From Pseudonocardia cypriaca (GTDB lineage: Bacteria > Actinomycetota > Actinomycetes > Mycobacteriales > Pseudonocardiaceae), in the NCBI RefSeq assembly GCF_006717045.1, contig NZ_VFPH01000003.1, forward strand, positions 1,302,001-1,366,000: 64,000 bases of DNA, in the 5' to 3' direction. Shown piece after piece: positions 1 to 8,525 of the stretch; positions within the stretch are counted from its first letter, which is position 1, and every line of letters starts with the position of its first letter. A program made the translations under genes and the position numbers. The notes under the pieces were generated by a model. The model was not told the origin of the DNA. It did no database searches and was given only the letters and a program-made list of their open reading frames with translations.

Positions 1-669
1 TGGGGAACGCCGAGCACGCCCAGCCGCGGGCCGCGGCCGTCGCTCTCGATCGCCGCGATCGCGGCGGCGACGATCGGGATCGCCGACGCCGACGGGCTCG
101 CCGCCGTCTCCATGCAGCGGGTGGCGGAGGCCCTCGGCGTCACGAAGATGGCGCTGTACCGGTACGTGACGGGCAAGGCACAGCTGCTCGCCGTCACGAT
201 CGAGGCCGCGGTCGGCGACCCGCCGGTCCTCCACGGCGCCGGCTGGCGGCCCCGGATCGAGGAGTGGGCGGGGCTGCTCCGGGAGAACTGGTTGCTCCAC
301 CCGTGGCTGCCGCAGGCCACGGTGGGGGACCGGGTGATGGGTCCCCGCGAGGTCGCGTGGATCGAGTGCCCGGTCGACGTGCTCGCCGAGGCCGGGCTCG
401 CCGGCCCCCAGCAGATGGACGCCGTCCTGCTGCTGTGCGCCCACGTGCGCAACACGCTGACGGCCACGATGTCCGGCACGCAGCCGTGGACCCCGGGCAA
501 GGGGTCCGGCTCGCTGCGCGAGCAGCTCGCATCGCGCAACGGCGACTACGCGGCCGTGCTGAGCGCCACCGGGTCCGGCCGGTCCGGGGACAACGGTTGG
601 CGGTTCGGGCTCGAGCTCATCCTGGACGGGCTCGAGGTGCAGATCGCCAGGGCTGCGGCACGCGCCTGA
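1..669 (+). CDS. TetR/AcrR family transcriptional regulator, 5' end outside window
   Basis: The reading frame is open from base 1, so the start codon lies to the left; 222 codons are visible. The first ~55 residues form a TetR-type DNA-binding helix-turn-helix, with a typical recognition segment VAEALGVTKMALYRYV at about residues 41-56 of the visible part. The rest is an alpha-helical ligand-binding/dimerisation domain of the TetR_C class. The internal ATG at 112 is not the start because the HTH begins upstream of it. The gene is convergent with the DUF885 peptidase. The regulated gene cannot be told; TetR proteins usually act on a neighbour, which would lie left of the window. Confidence 0.85.
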   Translation, partial: WGTPSTPSRGPRPSLSIAAIAAATIGIADADGLAAVSMQRVAEALGVTKMALYRYVTGKAQLLAVTIEAAVGDPPVLHGAGWRPRIEEWAGLLRENWLLHPWLPQATVGDRVMGPREVAWIECPVDVLAEAGLAGPQQMDAVLLLCAHVRNTLTATMSGTQPWTPGKGSGSLREQLASRNGDYAAVLSATGSGRSGDNGWRFGLELILDGLEVQIARAAARA

Positions 670-694
670 CGGTGCTCCGCCGGTCCGGGTGGCG

Positions 695-2377
695 CTACAG
701 CTTCGCCAGCTCGTCGGTGAGGTCGTCGAGGCCGAGGCTGCCCAGCGACAGCGCGGCGGCGTGCCAGGCCTTCAGGTCGAAGTCGGTGCCGCGGGCCGCC
801 CGCGCCGCGTCCCGGCCGGCCAGCCAGGCCCGCTCGCCGAGCTTGTAGCTGATCGCCTGGCCCGGCCAGCCGAGGTAGCGGACGATCTCGCTGTCCAGGA
901 ACGCCCCCGGTCGCCCGGAGTGCGCGCCGAAGAACTCGCGCGCGATCTCCGGGGTCCAGGTCTCGCCCGGGTGGAGCGGGGAGTCGGCCGGCACCTGCAG
1001 CTGCAGGTGCATGCCGATGTCGATCACGACGCGCACCGCGCGCATCTGCTGCGCGTCGAGGTAGCCGAGCCGAGCGCCGGGCACCGTGAGGTATCCCAGC
1101 TCGTCCATCAGGCGTTCCGCGTAGAGCGCCCAGCCCTCGGCGTTGCCGGACACCATGCCGATCGTGGTCTGGTACGTCGAGAGCCGGTCGGCGAGGTGGG
1201 TCCACTGGGCCAGCTGCAGGTGGTGCCCCGGAACCCCCTCGTGGTACCAGGTGCTGATCAGCTGCCACAGCGGGAACCGGGTCTCGCCCATGGTGGGCAG
1301 CCACGTGCGGCCCGGGCGGGAGAAGTCGAGGGACGGCCGGGTGTAGTACGGGGCCGCCGCGCTCCCCGGCGGCGCGATCATCGCCTCCACGACGCGCACC
1401 GGTGGTGCGATGTCGAAGTGCGTGCCGTCCAGCTCCGCGATCGCCGTGTCCATCATCTGCTGCAGCCAGGCGCGCACCTCCTCGACGCCGTCCACCGCGG
1501 GGCCGTTCTCGTCGAGATGACGCATCGCGGTGCGCAGGTCCGCCCCGGGTAGCACGGCCTCGGCCTCCCGGCGCATCTCCGCGTCGATCCGCCGGTACTC
1601 CGCCCACCCCCAGGCGTAGGCCTCGTCGAGGTCGAGGTCCGCGCCGGTGGACAGGCGTGCGCCGAGCCGGTACCGGTCCGGCCCGACGGCGTCCGGGGTG
1701 CCCTCCGCCGCCGGCAGGTACGTGTCCGCCAGGTACTCCCGCAGCGTTCCGGTGGCCGCGGCCGCCGCGTCGGCCGCACCCGTCAGCTCGGACCGCACCG
1801 CCGCCGAGACCCCGTCCGGCGCCTTCGCCGCGAACGAGTGGAACCACGAGCCACCCTCGCCGGCGAGCCAGTCGTCGAGCTGACCCACCACCGTCTCCAC
1901 CTGCCGCGGGGCGGCGTGCAACCCGCGTCGCGACCCCTCGGCCAGCGAGGCGGCGGCGTAGCCGCGGAACGAGTCCGGCACCCCGCCCATCCGCCGCGCG
2001 ACCACCGCCCAGCCGTCCGGGGAGGTCGTGGGCATCAGCTCGAACAGCTGCCGGACCTGCGCCGGCGGCCCGAAGATGTTGCGGACGGTGCGGAGGTGCT
2101 CTCCCGCGTCGCTCACCGCCAGCTGGGCCTCGAGCCGTTCGCGCAGCAGCCGGGCGCACCGGCGGTCGTCGTCATCGACCACGGCAGCGGCCGACAGGGC
2201 CGCGAGCGTCGAGCGGTCCAGCTCGTCGACGGCGTCATGACCCTCGGGAGACAGGTCGGGTACCCGGTCGTCGCCGGGGTGCGTGCCCAGTGACGTCGCC
2301 ACCCGGGTGTCGAGGTCGGCGAGCCGGCGGACGTAGTCGTCGGCCAGGGGACGTACGGCGGAGTGCGTGGTCGTCAC
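695..2377 (-). CDS. DUF885 family putative metallopeptidase
   Basis: 560-residue protein of the DUF885 family, whose members are predicted zinc-dependent carboxypeptidase-like enzymes. The diagnostic zinc motif HEGVPGHH is at residues 379-386, followed by a conserved Glu in the segment NAEGWALYAE, the expected third ligand. There is no signal peptide, so it is probably cytoplasmic. It starts with GTG at 2377, overlapping the stop of the upstream SARP regulator by four bases (GTGA), which implies translational coupling and one operon. The natural substrate is unknown; peptide hydrolysis is a family-level inference. Confidence 0.85.
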   Translation of the reverse strand: MTTTHSAVRPLADDYVRRLADLDTRVATSLGTHPGDDRVPDLSPEGHDAVDELDRSTLAALSAAAVVDDDDRRCARLLRERLEAQLAVSDAGEHLRTVRNIFGPPAQVRQLFELMPTTSPDGWAVVARRMGGVPDSFRGYAAASLAEGSRRGLHAAPRQVETVVGQLDDWLAGEGGSWFHSFAAKAPDGVSAAVRSELTGAADAAAAATGTLREYLADTYLPAAEGTPDAVGPDRYRLGARLSTGADLDLDEAYAWGWAEYRRIDAEMRREAEAVLPGADLRTAMRHLDENGPAVDGVEEVRAWLQQMMDTAIAELDGTHFDIAPPVRVVEAMIAPPGSAAAPYYTRPSLDFSRPGRTWLPTMGETRFPLWQLISTWYHEGVPGHHLQLAQWTHLADRLSTYQTTIGMVSGNAEGWALYAERLMDELGYLTVPGARLGYLDAQQMRAVRVVIDIGMHLQLQVPADSPLHPGETWTPEIAREFFGAHSGRPGAFLDSEIVRYLGWPGQAISYKLGERAWLAGRDAARAARGTDFDLKAWHAAALSLGSLGLDDLTDELAKL

Positions 2378-5300
2378 CCGCTCATAGTGCCCACCACGGA
2401 GTCGACGTCCAGATCGGCGCCACGGGCGAACTCCGCGTCGAACGCACCACCCAGTGCCGCGCGGGCCGCTGCGGTGATCCGCTCGACGTCGCCGCGGTCG
2501 TTGGACGCATCCGTCTCACCAGCAGCGGCCCGGGCCGCTGCCGCGGCGCCGAGCAGGCGGGCGGCCTCGCGGTGCTCGCCGCTGAGCGCGCGCTCGCCGG
2601 CCAGACCTTCGAGCGCGAGGGCGACCGCCCGCGGGTCGCCGGAACGGCGCGCAGCGGCGAGGCCCTCGGTGTGCAGGCGGCGCGCCCCGTCCACGTCGCC
2701 GCGCTGTTCGGCCAGGAAGCCGAGCTCGGCGTAGGTCAGCGCCTTCCCCGGCTCGTACCCGGCCGTGCGGTGCCATTCGTGCACGGCGGTCAGGTGCTCG
2801 TGCGCCTCGTCGAGCCGTCCGGTGCGGCGGGCCACCATGCCCAGGCCGAGCTGGGCGTAGACGGCCGTGGACTCGTAGCCCTGCTCACGGGCGAGCGTCA
2901 TCGCGCGACGGTGGTGCTCGTCGGCGAGCGCGGGCTCGCCCATGAGGGCGGCGAGCCTGCCGAGCCGGCTGAGGTGGTCGATCATGGCCGGCCAGAGCTG
3001 CAGCTCCTCGGTCCAGCGCATCCCGTCCCGGTGCCTTCGCGCGGCCGACTCGTTGTCGCCTGCGATCTCGTCGAGGGTTCCGAGCAGCTCGGCGGCTGCG
3101 GCCTGCCCCCACCGGTCGCCCAGCTCCTCGAACAGCCGCGCGCTCTCCGCACCCGCGCGCCGCGCCTCGTCCAGGCGGCCGCGGGTCATCGCGTACATGC
3201 CGACCTCGCGCAGCGCGGCGGCGGTGCCCCACGCGTCGCCCAGCTCGCGGAACGTCTCCAGCGCGGCGTGGGCGAGTGGCTCGCACTCCTCCAGCGCACC
3301 GATCCCGCTGATGACGTAGGAGTGCAGCCACTGGGCGTGTGCGAGCGCCCCGGGGTCGTCGAGTCCGGCGTACTCGGCGAGCGCGGCGCGGCTGTGCGCC
3401 GCCGGATCGTCGACGCCGCGCTCCCGGATCCTGATGGAGGCGAGCGCGGCGCGGGCGTCGGCTCGCACGACCGAGGGTTCCTGCCCCGCGATCCGGAGCG
3501 CCGCCGCGAGCGACCGCGCTGCCGTCCGGTGGCGTCCGCGGAGGAACCAGTACCAGGTCAGCGCACGCACCAGCCGCAGGGCGAGTGCGGCGTCGGACCG
3601 GGCGACGGCGATGTCGAGCGCCCCGCGCATGTTGGCCGCCTCCGCATCGAGGCGTTGCAGCCACTCCTGCTGGTCGGGGCCCCGCAACCGCTCCGCGGCC
3701 TGCTCGGCGAGCTCCGCGCAGGCGAGGGCGTAGTGCAGCTGGGCCGCCTCCTCCTCACCGGTCTCCCGCAGCCGTTCCCCCGCGTAGGCCGCGACGGTCT
3801 CCAGGAGCCGGTAGCGGATGGCGCCGCCCTGGTCGACCGGCATCACCAGCGAGCGGTCGACGAGCCGCGCCAGCAGCCCGAGCACGTCGCCCTCGCCGAT
3901 CGGGTCCCCTGCGCACACCTTCTCGGCGAGGCCCGCGGTGCAGCAGTCGGCGGTCACCGCGAGGCGCCGCAGCACCGCCCGCTCGGACTCCGACAGCGGC
4001 TCCCAGCTCCAGTCCATGACGGCGCGCAGCGTCCGTTGCCGCCGGGGAGCGTCCCGTGGGCCGGAGTCGAGCACGCGGAACCGGTCGTCGAGGCGCGCGG
4101 CCAGCTCGGCGAGGCCGAGCGTTCGGACGCGCGCCGCGGCCAGCTCGAGGGCGAGCGGGAGCCCGTCGAGCCGCCGGCACACCGCGGCCACGACGTGGGC
4201 GTTCGCGGGCGTGAGCGCGAACCCGGGCGCAGCGGCCGCTGCCCGGGAGACGAAGAGCCGCACGGCAGCGGACTCGGCAGGGTCGGCCGCCTCGGCGGGG
4301 AGGTCCAGGGCGGGGACCGGTCGCACGACCTCGCCGCGCAGGCCGAGCGGTTCCCGGCTGGTCGCGAGCACCCGCAGCCCCGGCGCCCGCCGCAGCAGCG
4401 CGGCGACCAGCTCGGCGACCGGTTCGACGATCTGCTCGCAGTTGTCGAGCAGCAGCAGCACCTGACGGTCGGCGACGGCGTCGGCGATGCGGTCGATCGG
4501 GTCGGCGGCCGCCGCGTTCGGCGTGTCGTCGTGCAGGGCGAGCGCGGTGGTCACGAGCTCCGCCAGCTCGCCGATCGGGTGGTCGCGGTGGCCGTCGACC
4601 GCGGCCAGCTCGATGAGCCACACCCCGTCGCGCATCACGTCGACCAGCCGGCGCGCGGTCTCGATGGCGAGCCGGGTCTTGCCGACCCCGCCCGGGCCGG
4701 TGAGCGTCACGAGCCGGGCCGAGTCGAGCACGGCGCGCAGCTCCGCGACGTCACCGTCCCGCCCGACCATCTCGTCCCACGTCGCGGGCAGGTTGGTCCG
4801 TGGCACCGCGGTGGCCGGGACGGCGTCCAGCTCGGGTTCCTGGGTGAGGATCGCGCGGTGCAGCTCGACGAGCTCGGGCGAGGGATCCAGGCCGAGCTCG
4901 TCCCGGAACCGGACCCGCAGCTCGTCGTAGCGCTGCAGCGCCTCGGCCTGCCGGCCCGCCCGGTACAGCGCGCGTAGCCGGGTGGCGTGCAGCTTCTCCC
5001 GCAACGGGTGCCGGTCGATCAAGGTGTTCAGCTCGCCGATCAGGGCGTCGACCTCGCCCAGCTCCAGCCGCGCCTCGGCGTGCTGCTCGACGGCGCCGAG
5101 GCGTAGCTCCTCCAGCTCCGCGACCGCCGGTGCGGCGAACTCCTCGTCGGCCACGTCGGCGAACGCCGGCCCCCGCCACAACGCGAGCGCCTCGGCGAGG
5201 TGCTCCGCGACGGCGGCCGGCCGCTCGGCCGCCCGTGCCGCGGCGACGAGGTCGGCGAACCGCCCGGCGTCCACGGCGGCCGCGGGTACGTCGAGGACGT

Positions 5301-5574
5301 AGCCGGGACCGCGGGACACCACCAGCGCGCGGGCGCCCGGCTCGGCACCGTCGAGTGCCCGCCGCAGCTGCGAGACCTTCACCTGCAGCGCGCCGAGCGG
5401 CTGCCGAGGTGCGCGGGCGCCCCAGAGGTCCTCGATCAGCCGGTCGGCCGTGACGAGGTTGCCCCGGTGCACCAGCAGGTCGGCGAGCAGGGCACGGACC
5501 ATCGCGCCCGGCACCACGACCGGCGCGCCGGCGTCGGTCCAAACCGCCAGCGGTCCGAGCACACCGAATCGCAC
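2374..5574 (-). CDS. SARP/AfsR-like regulator: winged helix, BTAD, NB-ARC ATPase and TPR-like repeats
   Basis: 1066-residue transcriptional regulator. Residues 1-95 are an OmpR-type winged helix as in SARP activators, about 100-245 the bacterial transcriptional activation (BTAD) helical domain, 268-500 an NB-ARC/AAA-like ATPase with Walker A GPGGVGKT (293-300) and Walker B VLLLLDNCE (372-380), and the C-terminal half is helical, TPR-like. AfsR-type proteins integrate signals and switch on secondary metabolism or local genes. The start is GTG at 5574: the protein then begins VRFGVLGPL, as the family does, and a TACGGT -10 box lies seven bases upstream, fitting a leaderless mRNA. It shares its final bases with the DUF885 gene and is divergent from the flavin reductase. 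Confidence 0.88.
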   Translation of the reverse strand: MRFGVLGPLAVWTDAGAPVVVPGAMVRALLADLLVHRGNLVTADRLIEDLWGARAPRQPLGALQVKVSQLRRALDGAEPGARALVVSRGPGYVLDVPAAAVDAGRFADLVAAARAAERPAAVAEHLAEALALWRGPAFADVADEEFAAPAVAELEELRLGAVEQHAEARLELGEVDALIGELNTLIDRHPLREKLHATRLRALYRAGRQAEALQRYDELRVRFRDELGLDPSPELVELHRAILTQEPELDAVPATAVPRTNLPATWDEMVGRDGDVAELRAVLDSARLVTLTGPGGVGKTRLAIETARRLVDVMRDGVWLIELAAVDGHRDHPIGELAELVTTALALHDDTPNAAAADPIDRIADAVADRQVLLLLDNCEQIVEPVAELVAALLRRAPGLRVLATSREPLGLRGEVVRPVPALDLPAEAADPAESAAVRLFVSRAAAAAPGFALTPANAHVVAAVCRRLDGLPLALELAAARVRTLGLAELAARLDDRFRVLDSGPRDAPRRQRTLRAVMDWSWEPLSESERAVLRRLAVTADCCTAGLAEKVCAGDPIGEGDVLGLLARLVDRSLVMPVDQGGAIRYRLLETVAAYAGERLRETGEEEAAQLHYALACAELAEQAAERLRGPDQQEWLQRLDAEAANMRGALDIAVARSDAALALRLVRALTWYWFLRGRHRTAARSLAAALRIAGQEPSVVRADARAALASIRIRERGVDDPAAHSRAALAEYAGLDDPGALAHAQWLHSYVISGIGALEECEPLAHAALETFRELGDAWGTAAALREVGMYAMTRGRLDEARRAGAESARLFEELGDRWGQAAAAELLGTLDEIAGDNESAARRHRDGMRWTEELQLWPAMIDHLSRLGRLAALMGEPALADEHHRRAMTLAREQGYESTAVYAQLGLGMVARRTGRLDEAHEHLTAVHEWHRTAGYEPGKALTYAELGFLAEQRGDVDGARRLHTEGLAAARRSGDPRAVALALEGLAGERALSGEHREAARLLGAAAAARAAAGETDASNDRGDVERITAAARAALGGAFDAEFARGADLDVDSVVGTMSG

Positions 5575-5589
5575 GGTTACGACCGTAAC
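5575..5589 (-). promoter_or_regulatory. Leaderless -10 box and small inverted repeat of the SARP regulator
   Basis: On the minus strand TACGGT (5587-5582) is followed by seven bases and the GTG start, the arrangement of actinobacterial leaderless promoters. The half-sites GTTAC (5576-5580) and GTAAC (5585-5589) form an inverted repeat with a four-base spacer over the same bases, a possible autoregulatory operator. Binding is inference. Confidence 0.5.
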
Positions 5590-5679
5590 GGGCGGATGGT
5601 CAGCGAACGGGAAGTGATCGGTAAGCGCGGGAGCCCACTGTCGGTCTCGTCGAACAGGCACCCCCGAAGGGAAGAATCG

Positions 5680-6243
5680 ATGGGCCTCCGCATCCTCGCC
5701 ATCTCCGGCAGCCTCCGCGCCGACTCCGTCAACACCGCGCTGCTGCGCGCCGCGGCCGCCGTCGCCGCCGACGACACGTGGGTCGAGCTGTGGTGCGGTC
5801 TGAGCGCGATCCCGCCGTTCAACGAGGACGGTGAGCACGACACCCCCGCCTCCGTCGCGGACATGCGCGCGGCGATCGCGGGCGCCGACGCCCTGCTGAT
5901 CTCCACCCCCGAGTACAACGGCTCGATCCCGGGCCAGCTCAAGAACGCCCTGGACTGGGCGTCGCGGCCCTACGGCGAGTCGGTGCTCACCGGCAAGCTC
6001 GTCGGCGTCACCAGCGCCAGCCCCGGCGACTACGGCGGCGCGTGGGCGGCCGAGCACCTCGCCAAGGTGCTGCGGATCGCCGGCAGCGAGGTCCTGGACC
6101 CCTCCTTCTCCCTGCCGCTGGCCGACCAGGCGTTCGAGCCCGGCGCGGACGTGTTCCGCGACCCCGCCCACAGCGACGCCCTCACCGACCTGGTGTCCGC
6201 CCTGCAGAGCGCGGCGCGCCCCGCTCTCGCCGTCGCCGGCTGA
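5680..6243 (+). CDS. NADPH-dependent FMN reductase family protein
   Basis: 187-residue flavodoxin-fold oxidoreductase of the NADPH-dependent FMN/azo reductase family. The phosphate-binding loop region is SGSLRADSVN (9-18) and the flavin/partner loop PEYNGSIPG (77-85) is the family signature. Such enzymes reduce FMN, quinones, azo dyes or metals with NAD(P)H in the cytoplasm. The ATG at 5680 is preceded by a purine-rich ribosome site (GAAGGGAAG). It is divergent from the SARP regulator, with about 105 bases between starts, and 29 bases upstream of the WrbA-type gene, suggesting a redox-stress operon reading through to the MFS exporter. Confidence 0.88.
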   Translation: MGLRILAISGSLRADSVNTALLRAAAAVAADDTWVELWCGLSAIPPFNEDGEHDTPASVADMRAAIAGADALLISTPEYNGSIPGQLKNALDWASRPYGESVLTGKLVGVTSASPGDYGGAWAAEHLAKVLRIAGSEVLDPSFSLPLADQAFEPGADVFRDPAHSDALTDLVSALQSAARPALAVAG

Positions 6244-6272
6244 TCCCCGCCGACCACCGAGAGGAGAACCGG

Positions 6273-6887
6273 ATGTCCGCCCCCCGCATCGCCGTCGTCT
6301 ACTACTCAGCGACCGGCAACGTCCACGCCATCGCCGAGGCGCTGGCCAAGGGCGCGATCGGGGCAGGCGCCGAGGTGCGCCTGCGCCGCGTCGAGGAGAC
6401 CGTGCCCGACCACGTCGTCGACCGGAACCCGGACTGGCGGGCCCACCGGGACGCCACCGCCGACATCCCGGTCGCCACGCTCGACGACCTGACCTGGGCC
6501 GACGGCTACGCCCTCGGCACGCCCACCCGCTACGGGAACGTGGCGGCGCAGCTCAAGCAGTTCATCGACCGGACGGGCGGGATCTGGGAGGCGGGGCACC
6601 TCGCGGACAAGCCGTTCACCGGGTTCACCAGCACCGCCGAGGTGCACGGTGGGCAGGAGTCGACGCTCCTCGCGCTCTACCACGTGGCCCACCACTGGGG
6701 CTCGATCATCGTGCCCACCGGGTACGTCGACTACGACCTCATCCACGCCGCGGGCGGCAACCCGTACGGGCTGAGCACCGTGGCCGGTCCGGAGGGACCG
6801 CCGGAGGAGGTGCTCGCCGCCGCCACCCACCAGGGCGCGCGGCTGGCCCGGATCACCGCCGCGCTGGCGCCGGTGCGTGCGTCATGA
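6273..6887 (+). CDS. wrbA: WrbA-type NAD(P)H:quinone oxidoreductase
   Basis: 204-residue flavodoxin-like protein; about the usual WrbA length (~200). The FMN phosphate loop is YYSATGNVHAIA (10-21), and TPTRYGNVAAQLKQFIDRTGG at about 88-108 is the characteristic WrbA segment near the isoalloxazine ring. WrbA proteins are tetrameric and reduce quinones by two electrons, avoiding semiquinone radicals. ATG at 6273 follows GAGGAGAACC. The gene overlaps the downstream MFS gene by four bases (ATGA), so the two are translationally coupled; with the preceding flavin reductase this looks like a quinone or xenobiotic detoxification unit. Confidence 0.88.
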   Translation: MSAPRIAVVYYSATGNVHAIAEALAKGAIGAGAEVRLRRVEETVPDHVVDRNPDWRAHRDATADIPVATLDDLTWADGYALGTPTRYGNVAAQLKQFIDRTGGIWEAGHLADKPFTGFTSTAEVHGGQESTLLALYHVAHHWGSIIVPTGYVDYDLIHAAGGNPYGLSTVAGPEGPPEEVLAAATHQGARLARITAALAPVRAS

Positions 6888-8074
6888 CCGCCGTCGCCGT
6901 CGCCCCGCCCGCCGCCCGGTCGTTCCCGCGCGTCGCGCTGCTCGCGCTCGCGGCAGGCGCGTTCGTGATGTGCACCGCCGAGTTCGTGATCGCGGGCCTG
7001 CTTCCCGAGGTGGCCGCCGACCTCGGGATCGGCATCTCCACGGCGGGCCTGCTGATCTCCGGCTACGCCGCGGCCATCGTCGTCGGCGGGCCGCTGTTCG
7101 TCGTGGCAGGCACCCGGGTGCAGCGCACCCGGCTGCTGGTGATCGCCGCGGCCGTCTTCCTGGCCGGCAACACCCTCGCCGCCCTTTCCGGCACGTACTC
7201 GATGCTGATGGCGGGCCGGGTGCTCAGCGCGCTCGGGCAGGGCGCGTTCCTCGCCACCGCGGCCGTCGTGGCGGCCGACCTGGTGGCGCCGCAGCTGCGG
7301 GCCCGCGCGATCGCGCTCGTGTTCGCGGGTGGCACCGCCGCGAACGTGGCGGGCACGCCGCTCGGCGCCCTGATCGGGCAGGAGCTCGGGTGGCGCGCCA
7401 CGTTCTGGGCGGTCGCCGCGGCGGGGGCGGCCGCGCTGGTGGCGGTCCTCGTCGCCGTGCCCGCGACGCCGCCACCCGCACCCACGACGCTGCGGGCCGG
7501 GCTCGGGGTGTTCCGGCAGCTGCAGGTGTGGCTCACGCTCGCCATCGGGATGGCAGGCCTCGGCGGCCTCTTCGCGGCCTACACCTACATCGCACCCCTG
7601 CTGACCTCGGCCAGCGGCTTCCCGCCTGGCGCCATCGCCGCGCTGCTCGGCCTGTTCGGGGTCGGGCTACTGGCCGGCAACGTCGTCGGCGGCAGGCTCG
7701 GGGCCGGGTCCCAGCTGAGGGTGCTCGGCGCCGGGCTCGCGGTGCTCGCGGCCGCTCTGGCCGGGCTGGCCGTCGGCGCGAGCTCTCCGGTCGTGGCCAC
7801 TGTCCTGCTGATGGTCGTCGGAGCCAGCGCGTTCGCCCTGGTGGCGCCGTTCATGACCCGCCTGATCGACCAGGCGGCAGGCGCCCCGTTGCTCGCATCG
7901 GCAGCGGGGGGCTCCGCGGTCAACACGGGCGCGGCGCTCGGCGCGTACCTCGGCGGGCTCGCGATCGACACCCCGCTCGGCGTGACCGGCCCGCCCGCCG
8001 CGGGCGCGCTGATCGCCGCAACGGGCCTGGTGGCGGTACTCGCCGCCCGGCTCTCAGCCACTCGATACCCTTGA
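6884..8074 (+). CDS. MFS transporter of the DHA1/Cmx-like drug exporter group
   Basis: 396 residues with about twelve hydrophobic helices. The N-terminal helix reads ALAAGAFVMCTAEFVIAGLL and is followed by GLLISGYAAAIVVGGP, both typical of the arabinose-efflux/chloramphenicol-type DHA1 exporters (AraJ/Cmx group). Expected role: proton-driven export of a small hydrophobic compound across the cytoplasmic membrane. Start overlaps the WrbA stop by ATGA, linking export to quinone/flavin redox enzymes. The substrate is not predictable from sequence. Its 3' end carries the -10 box of the following GtrA-family gene. Confidence 0.87.
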   Translation: MTAVAVAPPAARSFPRVALLALAAGAFVMCTAEFVIAGLLPEVAADLGIGISTAGLLISGYAAAIVVGGPLFVVAGTRVQRTRLLVIAAAVFLAGNTLAALSGTYSMLMAGRVLSALGQGAFLATAAVVAADLVAPQLRARAIALVFAGGTAANVAGTPLGALIGQELGWRATFWAVAAAGAAALVAVLVAVPATPPPAPTTLRAGLGVFRQLQVWLTLAIGMAGLGGLFAAYTYIAPLLTSASGFPPGAIAALLGLFGVGLLAGNVVGGRLGAGSQLRVLGAGLAVLAAALAGLAVGASSPVVATVLLMVVGASAFALVAPFMTRLIDQAAGAPLLASAAGGSAVNTGAALGAYLGGLAIDTPLGVTGPPAAGALIAATGLVAVLAARLSATRYP

Positions 8075-8077
8075 CAG
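8066..8077 (+). promoter_or_regulatory. Leaderless promoter -10 box of the gtrA-like gene
   Basis: TACCCT at 8066-8071 is followed by six bases and the GTG start at 8078. This gives the GtrA-family gene its own leaderless transcript although it begins three bases after the MFS stop codon. Confidence 0.5.
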
Positions 8078-8488
8078 GTGACCACCGCCGACGCACCGGC
8101 CCAGCCCGGCCTCGCCGCGCAGCTGGGCCGGTTCGTCGCGGTCGGGGCGCTCTCCGCGCTCGTCGACTTCGGCGGCTACCACGCCCTGCTCGCGCTCGGC
8201 ACCTACGTGCACCTCGCGAAGGCGATCAGCTTCATCCTCGGCACCACCACGGCGTACCTGCTCAACCGCCGGTTCACGTTCACCGCCACCGAGGGCGGCC
8301 GCGCCCGCTTCGCCGGCTTCGTGCTGCTCTACGGCACCACGTTCGCGATCAACATCGGGATGAACGCCCTGATGCTCGCCGTGCTGCCGCAGCTCCCGTT
8401 CCGCACGAGCGTGGCGTGGGTGATCGCGCAGGGCACGGCCACCGCGATCAACTTCGTCATGCTCCGCACGGTCGTCTTCCGCCGCTGA
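8078..8488 (+). CDS. GtrA family membrane protein, probable arabinogalactan assembly factor
   Basis: 136-residue protein with four predicted membrane helices and the GtrA-like pattern QLGRFVAVGALSALVDFGGY at the N-terminus and LNRRFTF after helix 2. GtrA proteins take part in transfer or anchoring of polyprenyl-linked sugars. In mycobacteria a GtrA protein (Rv3789) belongs to the arabinogalactan gene region; here the gene faces glfT1-wzt-wzm, 37 bases away and convergent, so a role in arabinan or galactan precursor handling is a reasonable inference. GTG start chosen from the leaderless -10 box. Confidence 0.82.
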   Translation: MTTADAPAQPGLAAQLGRFVAVGALSALVDFGGYHALLALGTYVHLAKAISFILGTTTAYLLNRRFTFTATEGGRARFAGFVLLYGTTFAINIGMNALMLAVLPQLPFRTSVAWVIAQGTATAINFVMLRTVVFRR

Positions 8489-8525
8489 CCCCACCTCGGG
8501 TGCCTGGCCGCCGACCGCCGCCTGA

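Noticed and set aside
1402..4977. A very long open frame on the plus strand opposite the first SARP regulator and DUF885 gene.
   Set aside because: It is the antisense shadow of two well-recognised genes; its translation is Arg/Gly/Pro-rich with no family resemblance, as expected in GC-rich DNA.
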